Source of the DNA: Devosia faecipullorum
GTDB lineage: Bacteria > Pseudomonadota > Alphaproteobacteria > Rhizobiales > Devosiaceae
Direction: 5' to 3'
Assembly: GCF_015158295.1 (NCBI RefSeq)
Contig: NZ_JACDXV010000007.1
Coordinates: 1-64,000 of the forward strand
Length of the DNA stretch: 64,000 nucleotides
Position numbers and translations under genes: made by a program. This document shows positions 8,947-17,320 of the stretch, piece after piece. The notes below the pieces were generated by a model. It saw only the letters and a program-made list of their open reading frames with translations. It was not told the DNA's origin and searched no databases. The first letter of the stretch is position 1, and every line of letters starts with the position of its first letter.

Positions 8947-9183
8947 TCATGGTGTCGATGAAAATCTATCAAGCACCGGGTCCTGATCACGAAGACACCG
9001 CAGCTTTTCGCGGAAGTAATCGAATTGAGACATATGTTTAAACAGCTCTTTTTGAAATGTCTTGCTTCTTTCATGAAGCGTATCCGGCGCGCGAGGGTCA
9101 ATACAGAAAGCGGCGTGATAAGTGGCGTTTGACGCGTCATCTCACCGGCGGTTGTTGCCCGCAAGTTCTTGCAGATCTGGCAT
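8947..9183 (-). pseudogene. Small unknown reading frame interrupted by one in-frame TGA
   Basis: Four bases after the ADP-ribosylglycohydrolase stop, an ATG preceded by GGGGGG opens a frame of 79 codons that begins MPDLQELAGNNRR. It meets TGA at codon 14 and then continues open as a charged, protein-like sequence (HERSKTFQKELFKHMSQFDY) to a TGA in the same frame. A single base change (TGA from TGG) would restore a 78-residue protein. It may be a lost member of the cluster or a coincidental frame. I do not recognise a family. The rest of the 335-base gap before the nuclease gene holds nothing else I can name. Confidence 0.4.
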
Positions 9184-9187
9184 TTGA

Positions 9188-10756
9188 TTACCCCCCCGGA
9201 TAGAATTCGAATAGCGCATCGGCTGCGTCCGGATGGTGTAACAGCCGATCATGATCGCGCGCGAGGCGGCCGATAATATCGGCACCCTGAATGACGGTCG
9301 CCCATGGATGCGACAGCACGGCATCGGGGGTCATGACGCCCAACATATTGCCTGCAATCGCGCCGGTGGAATCGCTGTCGCCGCCGTGGGTCACCGCGAT
9401 GCGCAGGCACTCGTCCAGGCCGCTCCCCCGGAGGCAGGCGTAAAGTGCGATGGCCAGCGCATCTTCGGCCGTCCAGCCGCCGCCCAGGCTTTCGACGGTT
9501 TCGGGCCGCCCGTCTTGCCGCGCCGTAAGAGCTGCGTGAATGGCGTGGGCGGTCTCATCGCCACCGTCCATCCGGGCATACTCCGTGGCGATCCGCTCGG
9601 CGGCCCGCTCCAGCGGCTCGCCCGCTGCGACATCGGCCAGCATCTCCGCCCAGGCGGCGGCTGCGAGTTGGCCGGTGATATGGCCATGGGTCAGGGCCGA
9701 GGTCTCGATCGCCCAGGCTCTCACCTGATCGCGCGGCGCGATCAGAGCAACTGGGGCGACCCGCATGATCGTGCCGCAGCCCTTGCTGTCATTGCGGGCC
9801 GGGTCGCCGAAACCGCCGCTGGCACCCAGGGCCGACATACATGTCATGCCCGGGGCGCATTTTGACCAAAGCCTGCGGTCCTCGATCAGACCTATATCAT
9901 CTGTCTCTGCTCGCGAATGGCCTTCCTGCGTCCGGTACCATCGCAGCAGCGCGTGATGAACGACGGAAGGCGGGTGACAAATGCCGCGCAACTGGCCTCG
10001 GATCCGTGCGCGGATCATGCCCTCGGCGGTGAAGAATGTCATCTGCGTGTCATCGGTGATAGCGCCCCGCTGTCCGCCATAGGGGGGCAAGTCGGTGACC
10101 CCCGCCGGAAAGCGCGCCTGGATGGCCACCAGAGAGTGGAATTCGATGTCGGCGCCGAGACTGTCCCCCATGGCGCCGCCCAGCAAGCAAGCCTGCAAGG
10201 TCTTGGCGCTGTCGCTCGACCCACTGGCCTGATCCCGCAACCATTGCTCTTGTGCGCGGGTTTCAACGGCGCCGGGCCGAACAGAACGCACTTCGGTAAT
10301 AGCCCGCGCCGCGCTCTGCCCCCGTTCGATCATCAGCAGGGCCGCGATCGTCCCGGCACGGCCCAGACCGCCCCGGCAATGGATTAGAACCTTGCCGCCA
10401 CGTTCGAGTCTGTCATGGATCCGGCGCGACAGCCCGCGCCAGAGTCCTGCACTGTCGGCGGCAGGCACATCGACATCACGGATCGGGAAATGCAGCCATT
10501 CCATGCCGCGCGCTTTCAACGCCTCGCCCAGCCCGCGGACGGCCAGCATGTCGAACTCGTGGTCCTCGATCAGCGTGAGGACCATATCCGTGCCCCAGGA
10601 CGCAACCGCATCAAGATCAAGCGCCAGATCACGGGCCCAAACTGCGCCGAACACGCTGTCCCCCTGCTTGCCTGGGCAAAGTGTGAGGCCGATCTGGCCG
10701 TTTGCAAGCGGCAGGCTGTCAATGCGAAGGGGGTGGGTGGTGCTCGTGCGGGACAA
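9188..10756 (-). CDS. Dual-specificity phosphatase fused to ADP-ribosylglycohydrolase
   Basis: The 522-residue protein has two enzymes in one chain. Residues about 1-175 form a dual-specificity/tyrosine phosphatase with HCRGGLGRAG at 126-135 (catalytic Cys127 and Arg133) and an upstream aspartate in PIRDVDVP. From about 187 an ADP-ribosylglycohydrolase follows, with GAMGDSLG (194-201), TDDTQM (234-239) and a C-terminal HGGDSDSTGAIAGN carrying the metal-binding Asp residues. It would remove ADP-ribose from proteins, nucleic acids or small molecules, with a phosphatase on the same chain. The start is TTG, supported by AAGGAG seven bases upstream. It lies between the WYL gene and the nuclease-helicase pair, all leftward. 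Confidence 0.87.
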   Translation of the reverse strand: MSRTSTTHPLRIDSLPLANGQIGLTLCPGKQGDSVFGAVWARDLALDLDAVASWGTDMVLTLIEDHEFDMLAVRGLGEALKARGMEWLHFPIRDVDVPAADSAGLWRGLSRRIHDRLERGGKVLIHCRGGLGRAGTIAALLMIERGQSAARAITEVRSVRPGAVETRAQEQWLRDQASGSSDSAKTLQACLLGGAMGDSLGADIEFHSLVAIQARFPAGVTDLPPYGGQRGAITDDTQMTFFTAEGMIRARIRGQLRGICHPPSVVHHALLRWYRTQEGHSRAETDDIGLIEDRRLWSKCAPGMTCMSALGASGGFGDPARNDSKGCGTIMRVAPVALIAPRDQVRAWAIETSALTHGHITGQLAAAAWAEMLADVAAGEPLERAAERIATEYARMDGGDETAHAIHAALTARQDGRPETVESLGGGWTAEDALAIALYACLRGSGLDECLRIAVTHGGDSDSTGAIAGNMLGVMTPDAVLSHPWATVIQGADIIGRLARDHDRLLHHPDAADALFEFYPGG

Positions 10757-10899
10757 ATGTATCTCCTTGAACCGGGTCTCTGCTTAATAGAGCAGGGATA
10801 CGTCAAATCCGGTCGTATGAATCTTTGCCACGGCATTGATGCGAGCACAATCGCAGGGCATTCTCTGGGTCACGTGGTTCGCTGAAGACTTATCTCCGG

Positions 10900-11838
10900 C
10901 TATCCTGGCGATAGGACCTCCACCCGATCCCCCCATCGAGCCAGATACCACTCCATTTCCTGCCGTCCACCGGCCCTGAACCGCACGACCAGCGATCGAT
11001 CCTCCAGCCGTTCCAATGTCTGCTTCGGGTGGAACACATATCCCGCCGCCTCGTCCGCCACGTCTGGCAGGAAACGCCATTCGACATCCTGTGGATCATT
11101 ATCGCGCCAGATACCGAAGCTTTCGGACAGCCATTCCTGCAAATCAAACCCTTCGGGCCGGGTATAGACGTCAGGCTCCAGCGAAACCCGCTCAAACCCG
11201 GCCAGAGCGAACAGGCGCAGATCATCCTGGTACTCACTCCAGGCCAGCAGGTATTGGCGGCCTTGCCCGAAGAGCATGGCGACAGGACCAAGGCGGGCGT
11301 TGCGTGACAGTTTGCCCGTGCTGCGAGCGCGGTGGTCGGTCGAAACCATGACGCCCGCAAGAATTGCCTCGCGCAGGGCCGAGAGTATCTCGGGTGCGAT
11401 TTTCTCGCGTGGACCCGGGCGGAAGGCGACCCCATCGGCCATAAGCTGAGCCTCCAGATCGGCCGCAACCGTCCGGCGTCGATCTGCACGAAACATTGCC
11501 TGCACCTTCGCAAGCAGACGCTCCAGCGTTTCGGCGGTCAGATCATCGCCTTCACGCCGTGCGATGGCGGCTGCTCTGTGTCCGGCGGTCAGTTCGTCCA
11601 GTGTCGGCTCAACCATTCTTCCCAAAGAGCCCGGCGGAAAGCGCCAGTATTTCCGACCGCTGTCGCTGAGGATTTCCTCGATCTGCGGATAGGCATTGCG
11701 CACAGCGTCGCGCATGCGTTCTGCCGTCCGGCGCGACACGCTGAATTCGCGCTCGATATCGACAAGGCAAATCCCTTCGGCCGAGCCCTGCATCGTCAGA
11801 GCCAGTTTCTGCAGATCTTCCTGACGGGCGTAGCGCAT
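10900..11838 (-). CDS. WYL-domain transcriptional regulator
   Basis: This 312-residue protein has an N-terminal helix-turn-helix (about 25-60, with VSRRTAERMRDAVRN), a long linker and a C-terminal WYL-type ligand-binding region (LLAWSEYQDDLRLFALAGFERVS is its core area), ending in a WCX-like segment. WYL proteins commonly sense nucleic acid or nucleotide signals and repress or activate defence loci. The start was set at the ATG with GGAGG four bases upstream, 54 bases inside the longest frame. It lies directly downstream of the truncated AAA ATPase gene and upstream of the phosphatase-glycohydrolase gene, so it is a likely regulator of the cluster. Confidence 0.83.
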   Translation of the reverse strand: MRYARQEDLQKLALTMQGSAEGICLVDIEREFSVSRRTAERMRDAVRNAYPQIEEILSDSGRKYWRFPPGSLGRMVEPTLDELTAGHRAAAIARREGDDLTAETLERLLAKVQAMFRADRRRTVAADLEAQLMADGVAFRPGPREKIAPEILSALREAILAGVMVSTDHRARSTGKLSRNARLGPVAMLFGQGRQYLLAWSEYQDDLRLFALAGFERVSLEPDVYTRPEGFDLQEWLSESFGIWRDNDPQDVEWRFLPDVADEAAGYVFHPKQTLERLEDRSLVVRFRAGGRQEMEWYLARWGDRVEVLSPG

Positions 11839-11888
11839 GGTACCTCCGGCCAAATACCGCGCCAGCTTCGCGGCGCGGCATAGGGGTG

Positions 11889-12245
11889 TCAACGGCCAAA
11901 GCCGATTGGGCGCGTCGCCCCTTCTTTTGCTTCCGCTTCGCGGGCCAGTTCCCGCAGGATCTCCTGCGGGCGGGTCTCGCCCAATGCGTGCATCCTGCGG
12001 GCCACATTCGCGAAATCACCCGGCGCAAGCCGGTCGAGACGTAACAGCCCATCGGGGATTGGCAGAGGAAAATGGGCGCGCCATGCCGAATCGAGTTGAT
12101 CGCCCGAGAGATGATCGAACCGGATGCGAAAGGTGAAACGGCGCTGCGTTGCGGCGTCCAGCTTTTCGACTAGGTTGGTGGTGCAGACGAATGGCAGGGG
12201 GTGGCTTTCCATCCAGGTTAGCATCTCGTTGACTTGGCTCCATGG
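11889..12245 (-). pseudogene. C-terminal fragment of an AAA ATPase, cut at the recombinase
   Basis: The last ~118 residues of an AAA-family ATPase remain: VNEMLTWMESHPLPF, then CTTNLVEKLDAATQRRFTFR (sensor and arginine-finger region), a lid region and the C terminus PIGFGR. The Walker A and B parts are absent. Family-like sequence stops near 12,245, just before the ribosome site of the divergent recombinase gene. No N-terminal piece appears on the far side of the recombinase, so the gene was deleted rather than simply split. It presumably was the first gene of the leftward cluster. Confidence 0.72.
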
Positions 12246-12270
12246 CCGCTTCGGCCAGAGGAGAAAGGTA

Positions 12271-12903
12271 ATGGGTATCTCACAGTACGACCCTGCTGCT
12301 GCAGGAAGACCAGCTTGGAATGCCGGCAGGCAGGTTGGCGCCAAACGTGCATTGAAGGTAAGACAAATCTGGTCAATCCGGTTCTTCCTCGACCGAGAGG
12401 GAAGGATGAGGGACCGAGCACTTTTTGACCTTGCGATCGACAGCAAGCTTAGAGGCTGCGATTTGGTGAAGATCAAGATCGGCACACTGGTGGCAGGACC
12501 TGCGATCCGCTCGCGATCGATGGTGGTCCAGCAGAAGACAGGCAGACCTGTACAGTTCGAGATCACCGCGGACACAAGAGCCAGCCTGCTCGCCTGGCTC
12601 GAGCGACGCGGTGGCACGATCGACGACTTCGCCTTCCCGAGCCGTGTGGTGCCCGATGGTCACCTGAGTACCCGTCAATACGCAAGGCTGGTGGACGAGT
12701 GGGTCACGGCCATCGGGCTGACGCCTGAGGAGTATGGCACCCATTCTCTGCGCCGTACAAAGGCGTCGCTCATTTACAAAGCCACAGGCAACCTTCGGGC
12801 CATCCAGATACTGCTTGGCCACAGCAAGATCGAGAACACGGTTCGTTACCTTGGCGTGGATGTCGACGACGCTTTGTCGTTGTCAGAGGCCACCGAAATC
12901 TGA
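12271..12903 (+). CDS. Short tyrosine recombinase/integrase
   Basis: The protein has 210 residues and is almost only a catalytic domain. Visible active-site residues are the Arg of DSKLRGCDLV, the His and Arg of HSLRRTK, the His of LLGHSKIENT and the Tyr of TVRYLG. The N-terminal arm/core-binding region is short. This compact family is frequent as stand-alone copies in alphaproteobacterial genomes and plasmids. The ATG follows GGAGAAAG; a longer frame starts upstream but runs into the ATPase fragment. Its position right at the breakpoint of the AAA ATPase suggests that its arrival removed that gene's 5' part. Confidence 0.85.
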   Translation: MGISQYDPAAAGRPAWNAGRQVGAKRALKVRQIWSIRFFLDREGRMRDRALFDLAIDSKLRGCDLVKIKIGTLVAGPAIRSRSMVVQQKTGRPVQFEITADTRASLLAWLERRGGTIDDFAFPSRVVPDGHLSTRQYARLVDEWVTAIGLTPEEYGTHSLRRTKASLIYKATGNLRAIQILLGHSKIENTVRYLGVDVDDALSLSEATEI

Positions 12904-13168
12904 GCAAGGAGGCTTCGCCGGCAACCGCTTGTGCTCCGTCGGCGAAGCGCCCCACTCCGGCCACTGGTATCGGCTCGGCTGTATCCCAAGAGCGGACATT
13001 CAACTTGGCGGACGAAGAACCAGGACCGCGGTGGATCTCAGCCCGACCGCTTTGCGCCCAAGGACAGGAAGCCAGCCCCGCATTCAATCCTAGACGACAG
13101 CTAAACGTCGCTTAGCCGAGCGGCGCGGCATGTTCCATCTCTCGTTGGACGCTCGTACCGGCCGGTTG

Positions 13169-14068
13169 CTAGAACACCGCCGCCGCCATTGCTGGCGTGC
13201 TGCGCAGTCTGATCGCATCCTTGCTGGGCGGCGCGCCGAACTGGCGGCGATATTCGCGGCTGAACTGAGACGGGCTGTCATAGCCGACATGATAGCCGAT
13301 GGCCGCCACATCGGCATGCTGGGCAGCCAGCATCAGCCGGGCTTCCTGCAGCCGGATCTGCTTTTGAAACTGGATCGGGCTCATCGCGGTTGCCGCCTGG
13401 AAGTTGCGATAAAAGGCCGAGACGCTCATGCCGCAGATCGCCGCCACGTCTTCGACGCGGAACGCGCGGGTGTAGTGGTCGCGGATCCAGCGCACCGCCC
13501 GGGCAATATGGCTGAGATTGCTGTCGGCCAGACCGAGCTGCCGCACGGCCGCCCCCTGGTCCCCAACGATCAGCAGCCAGAGGATTTCGCGCTTTATCAG
13601 CGGGGCAAGAACGGGAATATCGCGTGGAGAATCGAGCAAGCGGACAAGGCGTGTCACTGCGTCCAGCAGCGCGGCCGGCGCCGTGCTCACCATCATGCCG
13701 CTTGGCGGGCTGCCGCGGCCATCACGCAGATCGGACGCGCCCGCCTGCAGCAGCAGTTCGGCAATGCTGGCGGGGTGCAGCACCATGCCAAAGCCCAGTG
13801 CCGGACAATCCGGGCTGGCATCGATGAACTGGCCGGTCACTGGCAGGTCCAGGGAAGAAACCAGGTAATCTCCCGGGCCATACTCATAGACGCTGCCGCC
13901 GAGTGCCAGGCGCTTTTTGCCTTGGGCGATCAGCGCCATGACCGAACTGGTCATCGAGGATTCCAGCTCAGAGACATCGTGACGGGCGATGAGTAGCCCG
14001 TCGATCGGGGTGGTCATGTCTCCCCGCGCATGGCGGTCAATCAGGCTGCGCAGTTCATCCAGCGGCAT
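13169..14068 (-). CDS. AraC-family transcriptional regulator
   Basis: This 299-residue regulator has an N-terminal AraC_N-type cupin region (about 20-150) and a C-terminal double helix-turn-helix (about 200-290) with VEDVAAICGMSVSAFYRNF and GYDSPSQFSREYRRQFG. It is transcribed away from a four-gene operon on the other strand, the usual layout for a local activator. The ATG has GGAGAG upstream. It most likely controls the SnoaL/ABM/hydrolase/SDR genes; the inducer is unknown. Confidence 0.88.
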   Translation of the reverse strand: MPLDELRSLIDRHARGDMTTPIDGLLIARHDVSELESSMTSSVMALIAQGKKRLALGGSVYEYGPGDYLVSSLDLPVTGQFIDASPDCPALGFGMVLHPASIAELLLQAGASDLRDGRGSPPSGMMVSTAPAALLDAVTRLVRLLDSPRDIPVLAPLIKREILWLLIVGDQGAAVRQLGLADSNLSHIARAVRWIRDHYTRAFRVEDVAAICGMSVSAFYRNFQAATAMSPIQFQKQIRLQEARLMLAAQHADVAAIGYHVGYDSPSQFSREYRRQFGAPPSKDAIRLRSTPAMAAAVF

Positions 14069-14122
14069 GGCGCGCTCTCCACATTGGCAGGTTCATTGCT
14101 AGCACAGACCAGTGACGAGGTC

Positions 14123-14156
14123 GTGCAAATTTCTACGTAATGAGAGAATTGTGCAA
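14123..14156. promoter_or_regulatory. Paired GTGCAA motifs in the AraC-operon divergent promoter
   Basis: GTGCAA occurs at 14123 and again at 14151, 28 bases apart, in the 190-base space between the regulator and the operon. Direct repeats with this sort of spacing are usual for AraC-type operators. The assignment is an inference from position only. Confidence 0.25.
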
Positions 14157-14258
14157 GAACGCGGGAGGATGCCCCTAACGTCGGAACAGCCACCAGTGGT
14201 TCAGTGCAGTCATCGGCGGACGACAGAGCCCGCCTGACCTGAACCACCGGAGACCATC

Positions 14259-14669
14259 ATGTCTGAACAGAACAAGCAGATCGCTCGCCATTACTTCGAA
14301 GGCCTTGATGCTCAGAAATCCCCGCCCGCCGAATGGGTGACGCCGGACTTCGTGCTCCATATTGCCGGCTCTCCGGACATGGACCTCAACGCGGCCCGGG
14401 AATTCTCCGTCGGGCTCGTCACCGCCGTGCCGAACCTCACCCACCCGATCGTCGAGCTGATCGCTGAAGGGGACAAGGTCGCCTATCGGGGCCGCTATGA
14501 GGGGACGCAGTCGGCGCCCTATCTCGGGGCCATGGGGTCCAGCGGCGTGCTGTCCGCGACTGGTGCCGGGGTATTCCGCATTGCCGATGGCAAGGTCGCA
14601 GAACTCTGGATCTGGCCGGACACGATGACGGTCCTGCAGCAGTTGGGCGTCCTGCCCCAGCAAAGCTGA
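14259..14669 (+). CDS. SnoaL-like (NTF2-fold) ester cyclase-type protein
   Basis: A 136-residue single-domain protein with the SnoaL/NTF2-like pattern: an N-terminal helix (NKQIARHYFEGLDA), a substrate-pocket strand set around DFVLHIAGSPDM, and the C-terminal IADGKVAELWIWPDTMTVLQQLG typical of the ester cyclase group. The reaction cannot be assigned; relatives range from polyketide cyclases to uncharacterised stress proteins. It is the first gene of the operon opposite the AraC regulator and has a good GGAG ribosome site. Confidence 0.8.
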   Translation: MSEQNKQIARHYFEGLDAQKSPPAEWVTPDFVLHIAGSPDMDLNAAREFSVGLVTAVPNLTHPIVELIAEGDKVAYRGRYEGTQSAPYLGAMGSSGVLSATGAGVFRIADGKVAELWIWPDTMTVLQQLGVLPQQS

Positions 14670-14735
14670 GCACAAGCCCCTACAGCACGGGCCCCCGTGC
14701 TGCGCAATTTACCCAAACCAACAAGGAAAAGACCC

Positions 14736-15044
14736 ATGACGATCCAACACGGCTTTCACGCCGCCATTCCCGCTCACCCTGGTCAGGGCGAGGCCCTAGC
14801 CGCGCTCCTCCTGGCCGCCCCGTCGCTGGGCAATGACGACTGCCTGGTGTTCCTGGTCAGCCGCTCGGCCAGCAATCCCGATCTGGTCAGCGTTGCAGAA
14901 GGCTGGAGCAGCCAGGACGCACACGCAAAATTCTTCGCCAGCTCGGCGGCGCAGGCCTTTGTTGCCCAGCTGGCTCCGTTGATTGCCGGGGAGCCCATCT
15001 ACTCCGACGCCATCCCCGTGGGCGGCAAGGCCATCCTGGCCTGA
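14736..15044 (+). CDS. Antibiotic biosynthesis monooxygenase (ABM)-fold protein
   Basis: This 102-residue protein has the ferredoxin-like ABM fold: the early strand HAAIPAHPGQGEALAALLL, a central DLVSVAEGWSSQDAHAKFFAS and a C-terminal helix. Members act as small cofactor-independent monooxygenases or quinone-modifying proteins. The start is the ATG after AAGGAAAAG; an upstream in-frame start has no ribosome site. It lies between the SnoaL-like gene and a hydrolase, so a joint role in handling a small organic compound is plausible but not demonstrated. Confidence 0.72.
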   Translation: MTIQHGFHAAIPAHPGQGEALAALLLAAPSLGNDDCLVFLVSRSASNPDLVSVAEGWSSQDAHAKFFASSAAQAFVAQLAPLIAGEPIYSDAIPVGGKAILA

Positions 15045-15124
15045 CCGAAGATCGTCTCGTTCCCCGCTCCGCAATCACGCCCGCTGCCCGGGCGCGCATC
15101 CCCCCTCTCTTCAAGGAAACCACC

Positions 15125-16075
15125 ATGTCCATTCCTCGTCCCGCCCTTGACCCTGAACTGAGCACCAAGCTCGCCGATTTCCCGCTCGGCGTTGATCTCA
15201 ATCCCGATCTTTTGGCGCAGATGCGCCGGTACGCGGTGCCCGCAGAAACCTACCTCAATGGCCGTGCGCTCGAGCGCCGCGAGATCACGGTGACTGCCGC
15301 CGATGGCGCCGGTCTGCCCGTTACGGTGCTCCGGCCCACGACCCCGACGCAGAATGCCCCCTGCATCTACTGGCTGCACGGTGGTGGTATGGTGATGGGC
15401 GATCGCTTCGCCAATCTCGATATCCCGCTCGATTGGCTCGACCAGCATGGCGCGGTAGTGGTGACCATCGATTATCGCCTGGCACCCGAAGTGTCGGGCA
15501 CCACGCTGGTGGAGGACTGCTACCAGGGCCTGATGTGGCTCGCCGCCCATGCCGGGGACCTCGGCATTGATCCCGACCGGATCGTGGTGGCTGGCGCCAG
15601 CGCCGGTGGCGGCCTTGTGGCGGGCACGGTGCTGATGGCGCGCGATCGCAACGGCCCGCCTATTGCCGCGCAGATCCTGATCTGCCCGATGCTGGACCAT
15701 CGCAATGCGACGCCGTCCAGCCAACAATATGCCGGCGAGCCCGGCGTCTGGACGCGCGAGAAGAACCTTTTCGCCTGGCAGGCGGTGCTTGCCGGCCAGA
15801 CGGGCGAGATCTCCAGCTACATCTCGCCGGCGCTCGAAACCAATCTGGCGGATCTGCCGACCACCTATATCGACGCCGGCACGGCCGAAGTCTTCCGTGA
15901 TGAGGACGTCGCCTATGCCAGCAGGATCTGGGCGGCGGGCGGACAGGCCGAACTGCACATCTGGGCCGGTGGCTTCCACGGCTTTGATGCCATGTTCCCC
16001 GATGCTGGTGTCTCCACGGCAGCCCGCGCTGCCCGCAGCGCCTGGCTTAGGCGCGTCCTCAAGTCCATCGCCTGA
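15125..16075 (+). CDS. Alpha/beta hydrolase of the hormone-sensitive-lipase type
   Basis: The 316-residue enzyme shows the HSL-family oxyanion motif HGGGMVMG (about 87-94), the nucleophile elbow GASAGGG (about 156-162), an acid in DAGTAEVFRDED and the catalytic His in GGFHGFD. It should hydrolyse a carboxyl ester or lactone in the cytoplasm; no signal peptide is present. Third gene of the operon, with AAGGAAA before the ATG. Confidence 0.87.
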   Translation: MSIPRPALDPELSTKLADFPLGVDLNPDLLAQMRRYAVPAETYLNGRALERREITVTAADGAGLPVTVLRPTTPTQNAPCIYWLHGGGMVMGDRFANLDIPLDWLDQHGAVVVTIDYRLAPEVSGTTLVEDCYQGLMWLAAHAGDLGIDPDRIVVAGASAGGGLVAGTVLMARDRNGPPIAAQILICPMLDHRNATPSSQQYAGEPGVWTREKNLFAWQAVLAGQTGEISSYISPALETNLADLPTTYIDAGTAEVFRDEDVAYASRIWAAGGQAELHIWAGGFHGFDAMFPDAGVSTAARAARSAWLRRVLKSIA

Positions 16076-16126
16076 ATCCCGGGGCGAATCCGGCCCCAAT
16101 TCCATCCCAACCAAAGGAAATTTCTC

Positions 16127-16873
16127 ATGAAAACCGTTCTTATCACCGGCACCTCCTCCGGCTATGGCCTGGAAACGGCCCGCTACTTCCACGACCAGGG
16201 CTGGAAGGTCATTGCCACCATGCGCCGGCCGCAGCCGGACCTGTTGCCGCAGTCCGACCGCATGAGCGTGCTGCCGCTCGATGTCACCAATGCCGACAGC
16301 ATTGCGGCCTGCCTGGCGGCTGCCGGCCCCATTGATGTGCTGGTCAACAACGCCGGCATCGGCATGGTGGGCGCCTTTGAGGCCTCCCCCATGGCGCAGG
16401 TGCGCCGTCTGTTCGAAACCAATACATTCGGGGTCATGGCCATGATCCAGGCCATCCTGCCCATGATGCGGCAGCAGGGCGGCGGCGTCATCGTCAACGT
16501 CACCTCAAGCGTGGTGCTGTCGCCCTCGCCCTTTGCGGCCGCCTATACCGCGACCAAGACCGCCATCGAAGGCTTTTCCCGGTCTCTGGCCAAGGAACTG
16601 GTTGCCTTTGACATTGGCGTCAAGATGGTCGAGCCCGGCTATGCGCCCACCACGCGGTTTGGGGCCAATGTCGAACTGCCGATCGCTGACCTGATCCCGC
16701 CAGCCTATGCCGATTTTGCGCGGCCGATCTTCGAGGCCTTTGCTGTTCCCAGTGTCACGACGCGGGAAATCGATGTGGCCGAGGCCGTGTGGCGGGCCGC
16801 CAATGACACCACGGGCCAGCAGCGCTTCCCGGCCGGGCCCGACGCCGTGGCGCAGTGGGAGGCCTCGCGATGA
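16127..16873 (+). CDS. Short-chain dehydrogenase/reductase
   Basis: This SDR of 248 residues has the cofactor motif TGTSSGYG near the N terminus, NNAG (about 74-77), a catalytic Ser in NVTSSVV and YTATK (Tyr-x-x-x-Lys). It should oxidise or reduce a carbonyl/alcohol with NAD(P). It is the last complete gene of the AraC-linked operon; its stop overlaps the start of a short truncated frame. Confidence 0.88.
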   Translation: MKTVLITGTSSGYGLETARYFHDQGWKVIATMRRPQPDLLPQSDRMSVLPLDVTNADSIAACLAAAGPIDVLVNNAGIGMVGAFEASPMAQVRRLFETNTFGVMAMIQAILPMMRQQGGGVIVNVTSSVVLSPSPFAAAYTATKTAIEGFSRSLAKELVAFDIGVKMVEPGYAPTTRFGANVELPIADLIPPAYADFARPIFEAFAVPSVTTREIDVAEAVWRAANDTTGQQRFPAGPDAVAQWEASR

Positions 16874-17004
16874 GCACGCGCGCGATCCTGGCCACAACCC
16901 TGCGCTGGCACCTGAGCAAGGCGTGGCGGAGCTTTCAACTGCTCGGCCGCTGGCTGACCCAGCCCGAACCGTCCCCGAGCCGTACGGGCGTGCGCTGGGG
17001 GTGA
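16870..17004 (+). pseudogene. Truncated fifth operon gene next to the IS91 element
   Basis: An ATG overlaps the SDR stop (ATGA) and opens a 44-codon frame beginning MSTRAILATTLRWHLSKAWR. The coupling suggests the start of a real further gene, whose remainder was replaced by sequence belonging to the IS91-type element. I cannot name the family from 44 residues. The following 300 bases up to the integrase gene contain palindromic GC-rich stretches and no other gene. Confidence 0.4.
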
Positions 17005-17320
17005 CCAAGGCCCACTCGCATCGTCCTCCGAGACCGGAGGAGCTAGAGGTCAAGTTCGGGCGCGCAGAAAGCGCGCCTGGACCCTCCGGAGCGAAGCACG
17101 CCACGCGCAACCGCGATAGGACGACTGCGTTTCGCGTTCGTGGTCAGGGACGAGCAGACGGCGGCAATGGGCTGGAGCCCGCCAGGCAGCAACGCGCCCC
17201 ATGCACGAACCCGCTTCGCGGGAGGGTGCACGCGGATTGTGCCGGGTGTTATTTTTGGCCTTTGAGCGGAGGGCGGTAGCGATCTGACCGTGGAGTTTCT
17301 TTCAACGAGAGGAACTTGCC

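Noticed and set aside
12124..12270. N-terminal extension of the short recombinase
   Set aside because: The extension is antisense to the AAA ATPase fragment and has no ribosome site; the internal ATG has GGAGAAAG.
14999..16192. 397-codon minus-strand frame opposite the alpha/beta hydrolase
   Set aside because: The plus strand has intact HGGG, GASAGGG and catalytic Asp/His motifs; the antisense frame has none.
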